This document shows positions 46,257 to 57,539 of a stretch of 64,000 bases of DNA, piece after piece. The notes beneath the pieces are model-generated. The model ran no database searches. It saw only the letters and a list, made by a program, of their open reading frames with translations, and was not told where the DNA came from. This DNA is from Megalobrama amblycephala (taxonomy: Eukaryota > Chordata > Actinopteri > Cypriniformes > Xenocyprididae). The stretch is from positions 39,368,174 to 39,432,173 of the forward strand of contig NC_063061.1 in assembly GCF_018812025.1 (NCBI RefSeq). Direction: 5' to 3'. The translations under genes and the position numbers were made by a program. Numbering within the stretch: the first letter of the stretch is position 1; each line of letters begins with the position of its first letter.

Positions 46257-46640
46257 AAAGGGTTAGTTCACACAAAAATGAAATTTCTGTCATTAATTAC
46301 TCGTTCCACACCCGTAAGACATTCGTTCATCTTCAGAACGCAAATTAAGATATTTTTGATGAAATCCGAGAGATTCGTCCATAGACAGCAATATAATCAA
46401 CACTTTCAAGGTCCAGAAAGGAACTAAAGACATCATTAAAACAGTCATGTGACTGCAGTGGATCAACTTTAATGTTATGAAGAGACGAGAATACTTTTTG
46501 TGTGCAAAAACAAAACAAAAATAACGACTTTATTCAACAATCTCTTCTCTTCTGTGTCATTCTCATATGTTGTTTACATCCAGCGCTTCCAGGTTCTACG
46601 TCAGAACGCCGACTCATTATTGGCCAGCTTCATCATGCTG
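46257..46640 (+). mobile_element. Fold-back element B, left-arm copy
   Basis: Starts TTAAAGGGTTAGTTCACACA and follows the left arm of copy 2 through ATTTTTGATGAAATCC to AACGACTTTATTCAACAATC. It then diverges (TTTACATCCAGCGCTTCC). The right arm is missing. Confidence 0.75.
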
Positions 46641-46699
46641 ATCACGTGACCAGCTTTAACCAATAATCACAGACTAAATAGTTTTAATAGTCATGAGGG

Positions 46700-46880
46700 C
46701 CTCTCTAAATGTTCCCATAGTGCCGTTATGTCTTTGGCATTGTGTACTACTATGAATATTTTATAATTGTTGCATTAAAAATAGGATAATAATAAAAAAA
46801 TGAAAATGATTGTTGGCACAGTAACAAATTGCTGTTTGTAAGTTGCTTTAAAAGCGTCTGCTAAATGCATAAATGTAAAT
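46700..46880 (+). mobile_element. SINE-like 3' tail
   Basis: TAAGTTGCTTTAAAAGCGTC directly followed by TGCTAAATGCATAAATGTAA is the familiar 3' tail of several fish SINE/LINE families. The promoter end was not recognised. Confidence 0.5.
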
Positions 46881-47694
46881 ATTTTCTCATTTCTGAAGAC
46901 AAATGCACGCAAACTATCACTAATAAACACGCACACAGGGCGGTGAAGGGAAAGAAGCGTCTGGCATCTGCTGCGCGCGCGTTATTGTGGATTCCGGTCG
47001 CAGCGGGCCGAAGCGGCAGCGGTTCACGAGGAGATGCTGGCAGCTATGCAAATGCAGCCGTGTAGCCGTCAGGAAGCAGATTACTTTCCCTGCATTTACT
47101 ATTCATATATTTGCAAGGTGACTCACTTCAGACAAAGCAGGTGATCAAGAGAGAGAGAGAGAGAGACGCAGCGCATTCATAAGCCCTGCGAATGTTGCGC
47201 TCTACAATCACACGCGGCACATTTGATATGTTCACTGTCAGCAAACCTGCTTTAATCCATTTCACTGTCAGTGTCTGAAAATACCACCAGCAGAAAGAGA
47301 AACATGGTGAATTTACTTCAGTCAGAGCAACATAAATCACTGAAATGACGTGCGATCAATGACACCGATGCTGGACATCAACAGATTCATCACATATTCT
47401 GATCACATGACTGATTTAATGACAAACTGTGAACAGATGCACTGCGCACAAACACACTGTATTCACTGGAAATGTATTCAATATTGATCAGACGCTTCAG
47501 GACATGCAGAACGAGACCTTCAACGACTTCCTAGGTTGTCTATGAAAGCCTGTAGACTGATTTTTATGTGAAGGACTCGGGGCGGTTTTGCCGGGAAAAT
47601 CAAAAGGAAGTGACGGTCACGCGCGCTCCCGAGAGCCTCTCTTCTTGCAAAGAAAAGCGATTACTTCAAACTAGTCTGACATAGTCAGATCCAT
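46881..47694. promoter_or_regulatory. Candidate conserved upstream element with octamer site
   Basis: 46930-47120 is complex and GC-richer, with GGATTCCGGTCGCAGCGGGC and an exact POU octamer ATGCAAAT at 47046-47053, followed by an (AG)n run at 47149-47166. The rest to 47.69 kb is unique with no gene. Function is inference only. Confidence 0.3.
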
Positions 47695-48155
47695 TCTATC
47701 GTCTCAAATATACTTTATCAAACGATCTGTTGATATGATGAGGTGCTGCAAACATCCACATGGCTACGATCAGATGCTTTCTCACCGCTGTCATTTTTGT
47801 TGTGTTTATTTTGTTATTGAGAGGAAAACGCGCAGCACATATTCTCATATTCATATAACCGTCGCACTCAGCAGTGTCATGGTGTTTTTTATAAACACCT
47901 CCACCGCCTTCGTTCCGTAAGTAGAATAGGGAAAGTTTAGGACATTCAGCATAAGCGTTTTGAAGAATGCTCAAATGGGAAATATGTTCAAGGCGATATT
48001 TTGTGTTTATAAAGCATATACAGTTTTATTTTTTTCGAAAATGACTGATCGTTTCGCTAGATAAGACTCTTATTCCTCGTCTGGTATCGTTTAAAGCTCT
48101 TTGAAGCTGCACTGAAACTGTAATTTTGACCTGAGTAAATTATCAGGAAAAGCAC
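47695..48155. mobile_element. Fold-back element A, copy 5 (partial)
   Basis: From about 47910, CGTTCCGTAAGTAGAATAGG, then TAAGACTCTTATTCCTCGTC and TTTGAAGCTGCACTGAAACT, match the right arm of copy 1. Most of the outer arm is deleted before GAGTAAATTATCAGGAAAAG. The sequence at 47695-47910 may be a variant left part. Confidence 0.6.
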
Positions 48156-48979
48156 ACGCAGTAAGTTGCTGCTGCAGTTCACTTAACGGCCACCAGTGTC
48201 GCTAATAACAAGGTTTCTGAATTCTACATACAGCCCCTTTAACAATAATAACCCTGGTCAGCACTCAGAAACACTAGTGTACTGCATAGTACACACTATT
48301 TGCCTACTCAAACAAAATAGTGTGAAATAGTATGCAGTATGTGACAATAAACAGTTCAACGTGATGTTATAATGTTTCATGAATCCTGTTCAGTTATCAT
48401 CAAGGAAATTAATATGTTGCACTTTTAATTTATTTTTGTGCAAAAATATCTTTTGGACAAAAACCTTTGATTCATCCATCATCACACTGGAATTGGACGT
48501 TGAGCACACTGCATTGTGGGATACAGTATCTCATGCACAATATGCAGAATGTGTAGTACACATACTGCGGAAATGCAAAGAGAAGTGTGCTAGAGCTGAT
48601 CTGAAGACTGAAGATGAATGATGGGAAATCAGGGTCATTCATGAACATCCACTGAATGATTTGTAGATCAGGATCAAGGACACATTCGGCGGGATTTGAT
48701 TCACTGACCTCCAGCTCTAATGAAGACTGATGCAGTGAAGGACAGTGAATTCACCTGATCATCAGGAAAAGATATTGAGCTTTTATAAGTTTGATTAACT
48801 TGAACAGACTGGCATTCAATTCAGTTTATTTACAGACTCATTTAAAGGAACAGTTTATCGCTGATTGCTCATGTAACGTGAGTTTAATTACACTGATGTC
48901 CTTAAAAGTTTAATTTAATAATTTAATAATGTATTTAAAGGCAAATCTGCAGTGTGAAAACTCGAAACAATATTAAAGA
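48156..48979. other. Short dispersed element L, copy 2, and unique sequence
   Basis: 48280-48650 has GTACTGCATAGTACACACTA, AGTATGCAGTATGTGAC and GCAGAATGTGTAGTACACATACT in inverse arrangement, similar in type to 20005-20305. The remainder is unremarkable. Confidence 0.45.
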
Positions 48980-50175
48980 TTGCTACGGTGTTCTGGGTGG
49001 TCTCTAGGGTGTTGCTAGGAAGTTGTTCTGGTGTTCTGATACATTTGGCTGGTTTCTAGGGTGTTGCTAGGCAGCTGATGTGGTGGTCTAACATTACTAG
49101 GTGGCTGCTACAGTGTTTTGGCCGGTTTCTAGGGTGTTGCTAGGCAGCTGATGTGGTGTTCTTAACAATTCTAAGTGGCTGCTAGAGTGTTTTGGCCGAT
49201 TTTTAGGGTGTTGCTAGATAGTTGATGTCGTGTTCTAACATTACTAGGTGGTTGCTATGGTGTTTTGTCCAGTTTCTAGGGTGTTGCTAGACAGTTGATG
49301 TGGTGTTCTAACATTACTAGGTGGTTGCTAGGGTGTTTTGTCTGGTTTCTAGGGTGTTGCTAGACAGTTGATATGGTGTTCTAACATTACTAGGTGGTTG
49401 CTAGGGTGTTTTGTCTGGTTTCTAGGGTGTTGCTAGACAGTTGATATGGTGTTCTAACATTACTAGGTGGCTGCTAGTGTGTTTTGTCCTGTTTCTAGGG
49501 TGTTGCTAGGCAGTTGATGTGGTGTTCTAACATTACTAGGTGGTTGCTATGGTGTTTTGTCCAGTTTCTAGGGTGTTGCTAGGCAGCTGATGTGGTGTTC
49601 TTAACCATTCTAAGTGGCTGCTAGAGTGTTTTGGCCAATTTTTAGGGTGTTGCTAGATAGTTGATGTCGTGTTCTAACATTACTAGGTGGCTGCTAGGGT
49701 GTTTTGGCCGGTTTCTAGGGTGTTGCTAGGCAGTTGATGAGGTGTTCTAACAATTCTAAGTGGCTGCTAGAGTGTTTTGGCTGGATTTTAGGGTGTTGCT
49801 AGACAGTTGATGTGGTGTTCTAACATTACTAGGTGGCTGCTTTGGTGTTTTGTCCAGTTTCTAGGGTGTAGCTAGACAGGTGATGTGGTGTTCTAACATT
49901 ACTAGGTGGTTGCTAGGGTGTTTTGTCTGGTTTCTAGGGTGTTGCTAGGAAGTTGATGTGGTGTTCTAACAATTCTAAGTGGCTGCTAGAGTGTTTTGGC
50001 TGGATTTTAGGGTGTTGCTAGACAGTTGATGTGGTGTTCTAACATTACTAGGTGATTGCTAGGGTGTTTTGTCCGGTTTCTAGGGTGTTGCTAGACAGTT
50101 GATGTAGTGTTCTAACATTACTAGGTGGTTGCTATGGTGTTTTGTCCAGTTTCTAGGGTGTTGTTAGTTGATGTT
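48980..50175. repeat. Minisatellite block 1, 73-bp units (GTTGCTAGGGTGTT superfamily)
   Basis: The unit includes GTTCTAACATTACTAGGTGG, TTGCTAGGGTGTTTTG and GGTTTCTAGGGTGTTGCTAG, then ACAGTTGATGTG; about 16 units. The core GTTGCTAGGGTGTT is shared with the blocks at 52.26, 58.44 and 60.72 kb. Confidence 0.9.
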
Positions 50176-50339
50176 TCATCAGTTTCATCTTTTATCTTTC
50201 GTGGAAGAGAGAGAATGTCATGCAAGATTTATAACAACATGAAGGTGAGGAAATTAGTTATTTTTAATTAAAATAAAAAATTTTACAATTTAATTAAAAG
50301 TAACACATTTTATATGGTTATAATAACCCTGATCTAAAG
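50176..50339. other. AT-rich unique spacer
   Basis: No supported feature. Confidence 0.5.
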
Positions 50340-50620
50340 TTCTCAAAGTACACTAAAAATAAAGGTTCTTTATTGGCATTGATGTTTCCATGAAGAACCT
50401 TTAACATCCGTGGAACCTTTCTATTAGACAAAAGGTTCTTTATAGTGGGGAAAAATGGTTCTTTAGTTTACATTATTAAAATGTTCTTCACAGAAAGAAA
50501 AAAATAGGTTCTTTTAAAGAACTCTTCCATTAAAAGTTCTCTGGGGAACCAAAAACGGTTCTTGTATGGCATTGCTGCAAAAAAAACCCATCCGAGCCTT
50601 TATTTTTAAGAGTGTATCTG
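50340..50620. mobile_element. GGTTCTTTA-type dispersed element
   Basis: AAAATAAAGGTTCTTTATTGG at the left and GAGCCTTTATTTTTAAGAGTG at the right are inverted ends. The interior repeats AAGAACCTTTAAC / GGTTCTTTA words. A short non-autonomous element related in wording, not clearly in descent, to element G. Confidence 0.6.
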
Positions 50621-52254
50621 AGCAAAACATCAGGCAAACACTGGAAAAATATTAAACTGACCTGAAAAATGGAGACAAGGAGAAGTTTGTGGTCTAATAT
50701 GAGGTTTTGAGAGAAAGGACTGTGTGTCAGCAGAACGTGTCTGTCCCAGAGTGCACTGCAGGAACGCTGATGTCAGCACTTCTCGCTGTAGTCTCAGTGT
50801 CCGAGGACAGCAGACGCCAATCAAACATACAAATAAAGAAGTCAAACTGATGAACAGCCTGTGAGCGGATCAGACAGAAATAAGTGATCAAGTGTGTTTG
50901 ACTGCTGTCAGGTTAGTTACGTTTCTCTAAACACACTCAGAAGTCAGAATGGTGAATCGTAGAGAGGGATGATCCCAGTGGGCTGCAGATGAAGGATGAC
51001 AACACTACAAGAACCGCAGTGTTTGTTTCTTCCACAGCGTCTTCACAACCGATATTACTAAACAAGTCACAAAGGAATCAGCTTTTTTGTACATGTAATG
51101 AGGATTTGTTTGTTTGTCTTTATGAATTAGTCCTGAAGAGCAAAACCACAAATATGGCTGTTCTGATGCAATTTGTATAAACTCTAATCAGCATAACGGA
51201 GTAAACAATCTCAAAAGAGACGCACTGGAGATTTCACTTACTTTTTGCTTATTTATTATTCCATTTTAATTAATCAGAGGGATGTGCAGGACTATGCATG
51301 GCAAAGAAAAAGAAAAGGGAAAAGTTTTTCTCATTTTTTTCTTGCACAAATATCTAAACATTCTTAAATCAAGACAAATTTACTAGCGAAGCTAGATTTT
51401 ACAGTGCTCAGATTTTGCCGTGTAGTTTTAATGGAAGCTCTCCGGGAAAAGAAAATGTTAGACTGGAAGTTTCAGACCACGCTGAAAGCTAAAATCTCTT
51501 TGAAATGACTGTTTTTGTGTCAAACGCAATGCTTCACACATCTTACATGAGAAAGAGAAGCACAGACCTCAGACGTGAACTCTGCTGCAGGTTAATGGAG
51601 AGTCTGAAAAGCGGCTCCGACTCCAACAGGTGGATGATGATGTCGGTTGCAAATGATTTCCTGCTTGACTGTGGCTTGATGAACATGATTGCCTCATATT
51701 TCCTGCATTCAATCACACACACAAGGACACAGCCGCAGAATCATGTCAAATTTCACTGTGATGAAATGATTTCAGGTGGTGTCTGCATGAACGCTGATTC
51801 TCTGTTTTTAGGATCATATTACAGGTGAGATCGGAGGAGACGTGCGGCACGGCTCTTGATTTGGGCCTCATTTCTGTTCCCTTCGCAGGTGACAACATTC
51901 TGCCAATTAGAGGCACTAATTACAGCCGGCGTGTCATCTGAGATTAACATCAGAGCGTCACACGGGGAGAGACTCCTCTGAAGTGATGGAGAGGATAGAA
52001 AAGTCAAAGAGAAGGTTTAACCGAGAGAACACAGACTGACATCCGCATGCTTTAACTGTTCCACCAGAGCGGCGCTGGACGGACACTGAATAGTAAAACA
52101 GCCATCATCACTGGAATATTCATTCATTTCAACAAGAATCATGAACTAGATATGGACAAACAAATGCTGATGAAAGTTCAGAGAAAGTTTAAAAAACGTC
52201 TAAACGGCTTTGAAGTCTGAGCACCTGAGCAGATGAGGAGCCATTTAAGGCATG
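50621..52254. promoter_or_regulatory. Unique upstream sequence with a candidate conserved element
   Basis: 51590-51990 is complex. It contains TGCCAATTAGAGGCACTAAT and TACAGCCGGCGTGTCATCTG, with two homeodomain cores (CAATTA, TAATTA) 10-20 bp apart. 51340-51400 is a fragment D copy. The frames here lack domain resemblance. Regulatory function is inferred from texture only. Confidence 0.3.
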
Positions 52255-54080
52255 TAGGCATTGTTAGAGGGTTGTTAGGGTGTTGCTCTGGTGTGCTAAC
52301 ATTACTAGGTGGTTGCTAAGGTGTTGCTAGGAAGTTGTTCAGGTGTTCTGACATCGCTTGGTGGATGCTAGGGCGTTCTGGCTGGTTTCTAGGGTGTTGC
52401 TAGGACGTTGCTCTGGTGTTCCGAAATTACTAGTTGGTTGCTAGGGTGTTGCTAGGAAGTTGATCAGGTGTTCTGACATCGCTTGGTGGATGCTAGGATG
52501 TTCTGGCTGGTCTCTAGGATGTTGCTAGGAAGTTGCTGTGGTGTTCAAACATTTCTAACTGGTTTCTAGGGTGTTGCTAGGCAGTTTTTCTGGTGTTCCG
52601 ACACTGCTAGGTGGTTGCTAGGGTGTTGCTAGGAAGTTGCTCTGGTGTTCTGAAATTACTAGTTGGTTGCTAGGGTGTTGCTAGGAAGTTGATCAGGTGT
52701 TCTGACATCGCTTGGTAGATGCTAGGATGTTCTGGCTGGTTTCTAGGAAGTTGCTGTGGTGTTCTGACATTTCTAACTGGTTTCTAGGGTGTTGCTAAGC
52801 AGTTTTTCTGGTGTTCCAACACTGCTAGGTGGTTGCTAAGGTGTTGCTAGGAAGTTGTTCAGGTGTTCTGACATCGCTTGGTGGATGCTAGGGCGTTCTG
52901 GCTGGTTTCTAGGGTGTTGCTAGGACGTTGCTCTGGTGTTCCGAAATTACTAGTTGTTGCTAGGGTGTTGCTAGGAAGTTGATCAGGTGTTCTGACATCG
53001 CTTGGTGGATGCTAGGATGTTCTGGCTGGTTTCTAGGATGTTGCTAGGAAGTTGCTGTGGTGTTCAGACATTTCTAACTGGTTTCTAGGGTGTTGCTAGG
53101 CAGTTTTTCTGGTGTTCCGACACTGCTAGGTGGTTGCTAGGGTGTTCTGAAATTAGTAGTTGGTTGCTAGGGTGTTGCTAGGAAGTTGTTCAGGTGTTCT
53201 GACATCGCTTGGTAGATGCTAGGATGTTCTGGCTGGTTTCTAGGATGTTGCTAGGAAGTTGCTGTGGTGTTCTGACATTTCTAACTGGTTTCTAGGGTGT
53301 TGCTAAGCAGTTTTTCTGGTGTTCCAACACTGCTAGGTGGTTGCTAAGGTGTTGCTAGGAAGTTGTTCAGGTGTTCTGACATCGCTTGGTGGATGCTAGG
53401 GCGTTCTGGCTGGTTTCTAGGGTGTTGCTAGGACGTTGCTCTGGTGTTCCGAAATTACTAGTTGTTGCTAGGGTGTTGCTAGGAAGTTGATCAGGTGTTC
53501 TGACATCGCTTGGTGGATGCTAGGATGTTCTGGCTGGTTTCTAGGATGTTGCTAGGAAGTTGCTGTGGTGTTCAGACATTTCTAACTGGTTTCTAGGGTG
53601 TTGCTAGGCAGTTTTTCTGGTGTTCCGACACTGCTAGGTGGTTGCTAGGGTGTTCTGAAATTAGTAGTTGGTTGCTAGGGTGTTGCTAGGAAGTTGTTCA
53701 GGTGTTCTGACATCGGTTGGTGAATACTAGGGTGTTCTAGCTGGTTTCTGGGGTGTTGCTAGGACGTTGCTATGTTGTTCTGACATTTCTAACTGGTTGC
53801 TAGGGTGTTGCCAGGAAGTTGTTCTGAAATTGCTAGGTGGTTGCTAAGGTCTTTTGGCTGGTTTCTAGGGTGTTGCAGGTGATGTGGTGTTCTTACATTA
53901 CTAGGTAGTTACTATGGTGTACCGGCTGGTTTCTAGGGCATTTCTAGGCAGTTACTCTGGAGTTCTGACATTGCTAGGTGTTGCTAAGGCATTTTGGCTG
54001 GTTTCTAGGGTGTTGTTAGGCAGTTGATGTGGTGTTCTAACATTACTATGTGGTTGCTAGTGTGTTTTGGCTGGTTTTTA
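52255..54080. repeat. Minisatellite block 2 with a 508-bp higher-order repeat
   Basis: Basic units carry GGTTGCTAGGGTGTTGCTAG and GTTCTGACATCGCTTGGTGG. AGTTTTTCTGGTGTTCCAAC occurs at 52801 and 53309, and CAGTTTTTCTGGTGTTCCGA at 53101 and 53609; both pairs are exactly 508 bp apart. Roughly 1 kb thus consists of two near-identical higher-order units. Confidence 0.9.
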
Positions 54081-54480
54081 ACAGGAGCTTCATTCTAATT
54101 AACGCCCAGCTCAATATCTCACTCTATAAATAAATACAGACCCCAGGTCTCTGCTGAACTGTTTGAGTAAAGAGGAAATAATAAACTCGCCATCATCTCT
54201 CTGTCTGAATGCAGAACATCAGCTGTCCAGAATGTTAAATCTCAACAATAACTGCACAGCACTGACGTTAACATTCAACACCAGATCTCATGTCAAGACT
54301 TTACTAAGAAAATACAAATCTAAAGTTCACTACACTTTAAAACAGACTGTCTGTTCTTGCTAGAATAAGCTATAAAATATAAAAATATGACACGGTTTAG
54401 TTTTAACTCTATGTGATTGTGTCTGACATAAAATCTGTTTTAAAAAAAGTTTTGCTGTTATGAAAATGTTATTACTGTAT
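54081..54480. other. Unique spacer
   Basis: No supported feature. The 66-codon frame at 54163-54363 has no domain resemblance. Confidence 0.5.
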
Positions 54481-54730
54481 ATTCTCAGAATGTTTTTTTT
54501 TTTTCTTGGTGGGAACATTCCATTTTATCATTCTTTAAACATAACGTTACGTTAAGTAGTAACATTTAAAAATGTTAGACGAACGTCCAACTAAAACATT
54601 TCAGAAAAAAAAACCGCTCCATGATCATTGTATAAAAAACATTATTAAAAAGCAGATAACTTTGAACAAACATTACTGGAAGAACGTTTGTTCATAACAT
54701 TGAGAAAACCTTGCCAGAACGTTCCCTGTT
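54481..54730. repeat. Repeat family F, fullest copy
   Basis: Runs from a T-run through GGGAACATTCCATTTTATCA, ATGTTAGACGAACGTCCAAC, CATTACTGGAAGAACGTTTG and TTGCCAGAACGTTCCCTG. At 40.1 and 44.7 kb, similar sequence is split by element B insertions. Confidence 0.65.
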
Positions 54731-55604
54731 AGTGGCGATTATACACACACAACACAAACACGCCTCTTCTGACCCATTAAATGACTGATAAATCAGATCA
54801 CTGATACAGAATTGTTTAAATGAGCAGAACACATCATGTAAACTATGACCTTTGAACTCTAGGTCCCTTTGACCTTCAGATCATCAGACCCTCCGCGCGT
54901 CATCCAGACTCGTTTGACAGTGCTGATAACACAAGACCCTTTATGCTCCTTCACAAGCACCAGCTAATGACCCACAATCCTCCAGCAGCAGTTTCTGCAC
55001 TTATATCCGTTATCTGTTAATGACTGAACGTATCACGCCAGAATTTCATTATTCGGGAAAAAGCGCCCAAGGAGAGAGAGAGAGGGCTGATTGGAAGCAT
55101 TTCTGGAGTCTTCTGACAGGACGCTGAGGACAAACTCCCACTGTGAGACGTCTCTCTTCTCAGGCAAATCTCATGCCAATGTCACATCAGGAAATCAAAC
55201 GGCAGAACAAAGGAGGAACGGCGCATAACTCATTATCTGTCAGATACACTACATACTGCATATATACAGAAAGAAAGAGAGATAATAAACACATATGAAC
55301 ACTATAGCAGTGAGATGTTTGGACACACTGGACCGAATTCATGAGCTTCTGCTGATATGACTGAACATTAGTTGTACAGACAAATAGTTTCTTTCAAATT
55401 CATGAATAGATTCATTAATATTCAGAATGAAACTTTGGAATACTAAAGTAATTTCTTAGAAAAGTTCAGTGAATAATGATTAGATGTTACTCATTCAGGT
55501 CACTTATATGTAAATAATTGTTTCTACACCAATTTTTTTAGTGTACAGATTCAAAAACTCATTGGGATATATTGATGAATCCTAATTTGTTTGTAACGTT
55601 CATT
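54731..55604. other. Unique upstream sequence
   Basis: 55.02-55.21 kb is complex, with CATTATTCGGGAAAAAGCGC and an (AG)n run; possibly conserved but unproven. No gene. Confidence 0.45.
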
Positions 55605-56237
55605 GTCATGATCACTAGTGAGAGTGCCCGAATCAGCCACTAGAGGGCACTCCATCCCGGACTCTTGTTTTCACCCCTTGGACTACATTACCCATAACAC
55701 ACTTCCCGGACTCATTATCCCATATTTATACTCAGTTGTTTCTGCTTTGGTTATGGTGTTTTCATGTATGGTTTCCCGGTTCTCTGTTTTGGTTTTTGGT
55801 TTTCATGTTTTGTGTTTTTTTGTATGGACTGCCTTTATGGATTCTGACCCTTGCCTGTCTGTAGATTACGTTTCTGGATTTCCCCAATAAAATGCTGCAA
55901 ATGGATCTTGTTTCCTGGACTTTGTGATTTCCGTGACAGACCTCAAAGGAGCGGCTACCAGACGCTCCACCAGACAAACAAACACGAAACATGAAAACCA
56001 AAAACCAAAACGGAGAACCGGGAAACCATACATGAAAACACCATAACCAAAGCAGAAACAACTGAGTATAAATAGACAGACACTAATGAGGAAACACAAA
56101 ACAGCTGGGTGCAATGAAATGGGATAATGAGTCCGGGAAGTGTGTTATGGGTAATGTAGTCCAAGGGGTGAAAACAAGAGTCCGGGATGGAGTGCCCTCT
56201 AGTGGCTGATTCGGGCACTCTCACTAGTGATCATGAC
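55605..56237. mobile_element. Inverted pair of LTR-like sequences (palindromic)
   Basis: The left copy (55605-55937) starts TGTCATGATCACTAGTGAGA and ends GATTTCCGTGACA, so it has TG...CA ends. It contains a TATTTATA box and an AATAAA signal (55887), as a retroelement LTR would. The right copy (about 55940-56237) is the inverted complement of its first two thirds. It keeps about 45 bp (around CACCCAGCTGTTTTGTG) that the left copy lacks. No gag, pol or env sequence lies between or beside them. The frames on both strands are products of this mirrored sequence. Confidence 0.7.
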
Positions 56238-57539
56238 AGTTCGTATGCAGATTTCACACACAAATTCACAAGTAGGCTACACGTAGTTAGTGATTGAGAC
56301 CAACACAATTTCACTCGTAACTATTTTACATTTTGGCAAACTGGATTTGTACATTGTCATTCGTACATTTTTGTACCATCTGTTACGTCCCAGCGATGGC
56401 TATTTAAAAAAAAATAAAATAAAAATCGCACGTTTTCGTAGAATTCACATCACACACATTCATTCGATATCAGTGCCTGATATTGGGTATGCTTACTTTT
56501 TTCTAAAAATCGCACATTTTCATACAATTCCCATTGTGCAAATTCATACATTATCGCCATCTTATAAAACAGTTGTTCTCCAGTGATATTGGGTTATAGA
56601 TTATACACATATAGAAGTGAATGAGCAGCAGTTTGTCTGCATGCTTCAGCGAGTGATTGTGATGTTTCTGCTGCCGGTTCATGAGAAATCCTGTCGAAAT
56701 GCAGATCCATAATAATTTCATCAGCCGACCGTCGTCCCCCATCCTGTGATTTCTGATCCATCTATGAATATGAGGTGTGTTAGATACCTTCATGAAGAGC
56801 TTCTTTCAGTCAATATTCTCCTAAAGCCGCTCTGAGACTCCCGACTGATTCATTCTCAGCACTGAATACAAAAATCATTTCAAATAACACACAACAGAAC
56901 ATGAACAAACGGATCACGACTCACAGATCAAATCCTCAAATCTCTCTCCATCATTAAACACAGACTGATGTAGGAACACATGTACATGAAGCTCAAAATA
57001 ATCACTGTGTAGAAATCATTTCAGAAACTTTACAGCTGTTTGACACTTATGCAAGTGTTGGGGTCAGAAAACTAAACTAGAGAAACAAGATTATTTTTAT
57101 GACCCCATTGGCAAATATTCTTGTTTTAAACAACAAGAAGATATTTCATTAAACAACACTTAATATCGTCAATCATTGCTTCTCCAGTGAATGTTTGGAT
57201 ATTTCTACTGGAAAACAAGACAAAAATATCATTTTTTTTCAAGTTGCCTCTGTTCACTTTCATTATACGGAGCAGCTTGAGCATTCTGATAAACATTTAT
57301 TCATGTTTCTCTTCTGCGTGACAAAGAATGATAATAATAAGGAACAGTGAATCATTGAGATGCACTGGATCAGTCGGGCTGGTAAACACAGACTCTCATG
57401 TCGATGGTGTCAGCACTTCTATGGAAGTTATAATCATCACACGCTCCTGCGTCACCGTCAAAAACAAGATCATGTTTCCAAAACAGAAGCTCATCAGATC
57501 CACAGAATTTGCTCTGTTCTCCTCACGCAGCTCTTTGTT
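56238..57539. other. Unique upstream sequence with a small direct repeat
   Basis: AAAAATCGCACGTTTTCGTA near 56422 and AAAAATCGCACATTTTCATA near 56505 form a short direct repeat. 57.1-57.25 kb carries GAATGTTTGGATATTTCTACTGGAAAACAAGACA, an inverted relative of fragment D. No gene supported. Confidence 0.5.

Noticed and set aside
55618..56224. Overlapping, near-identical frames on both strands
   Set aside because: Consequence of the inverted LTR-like pair; the same sequence is read in both directions.
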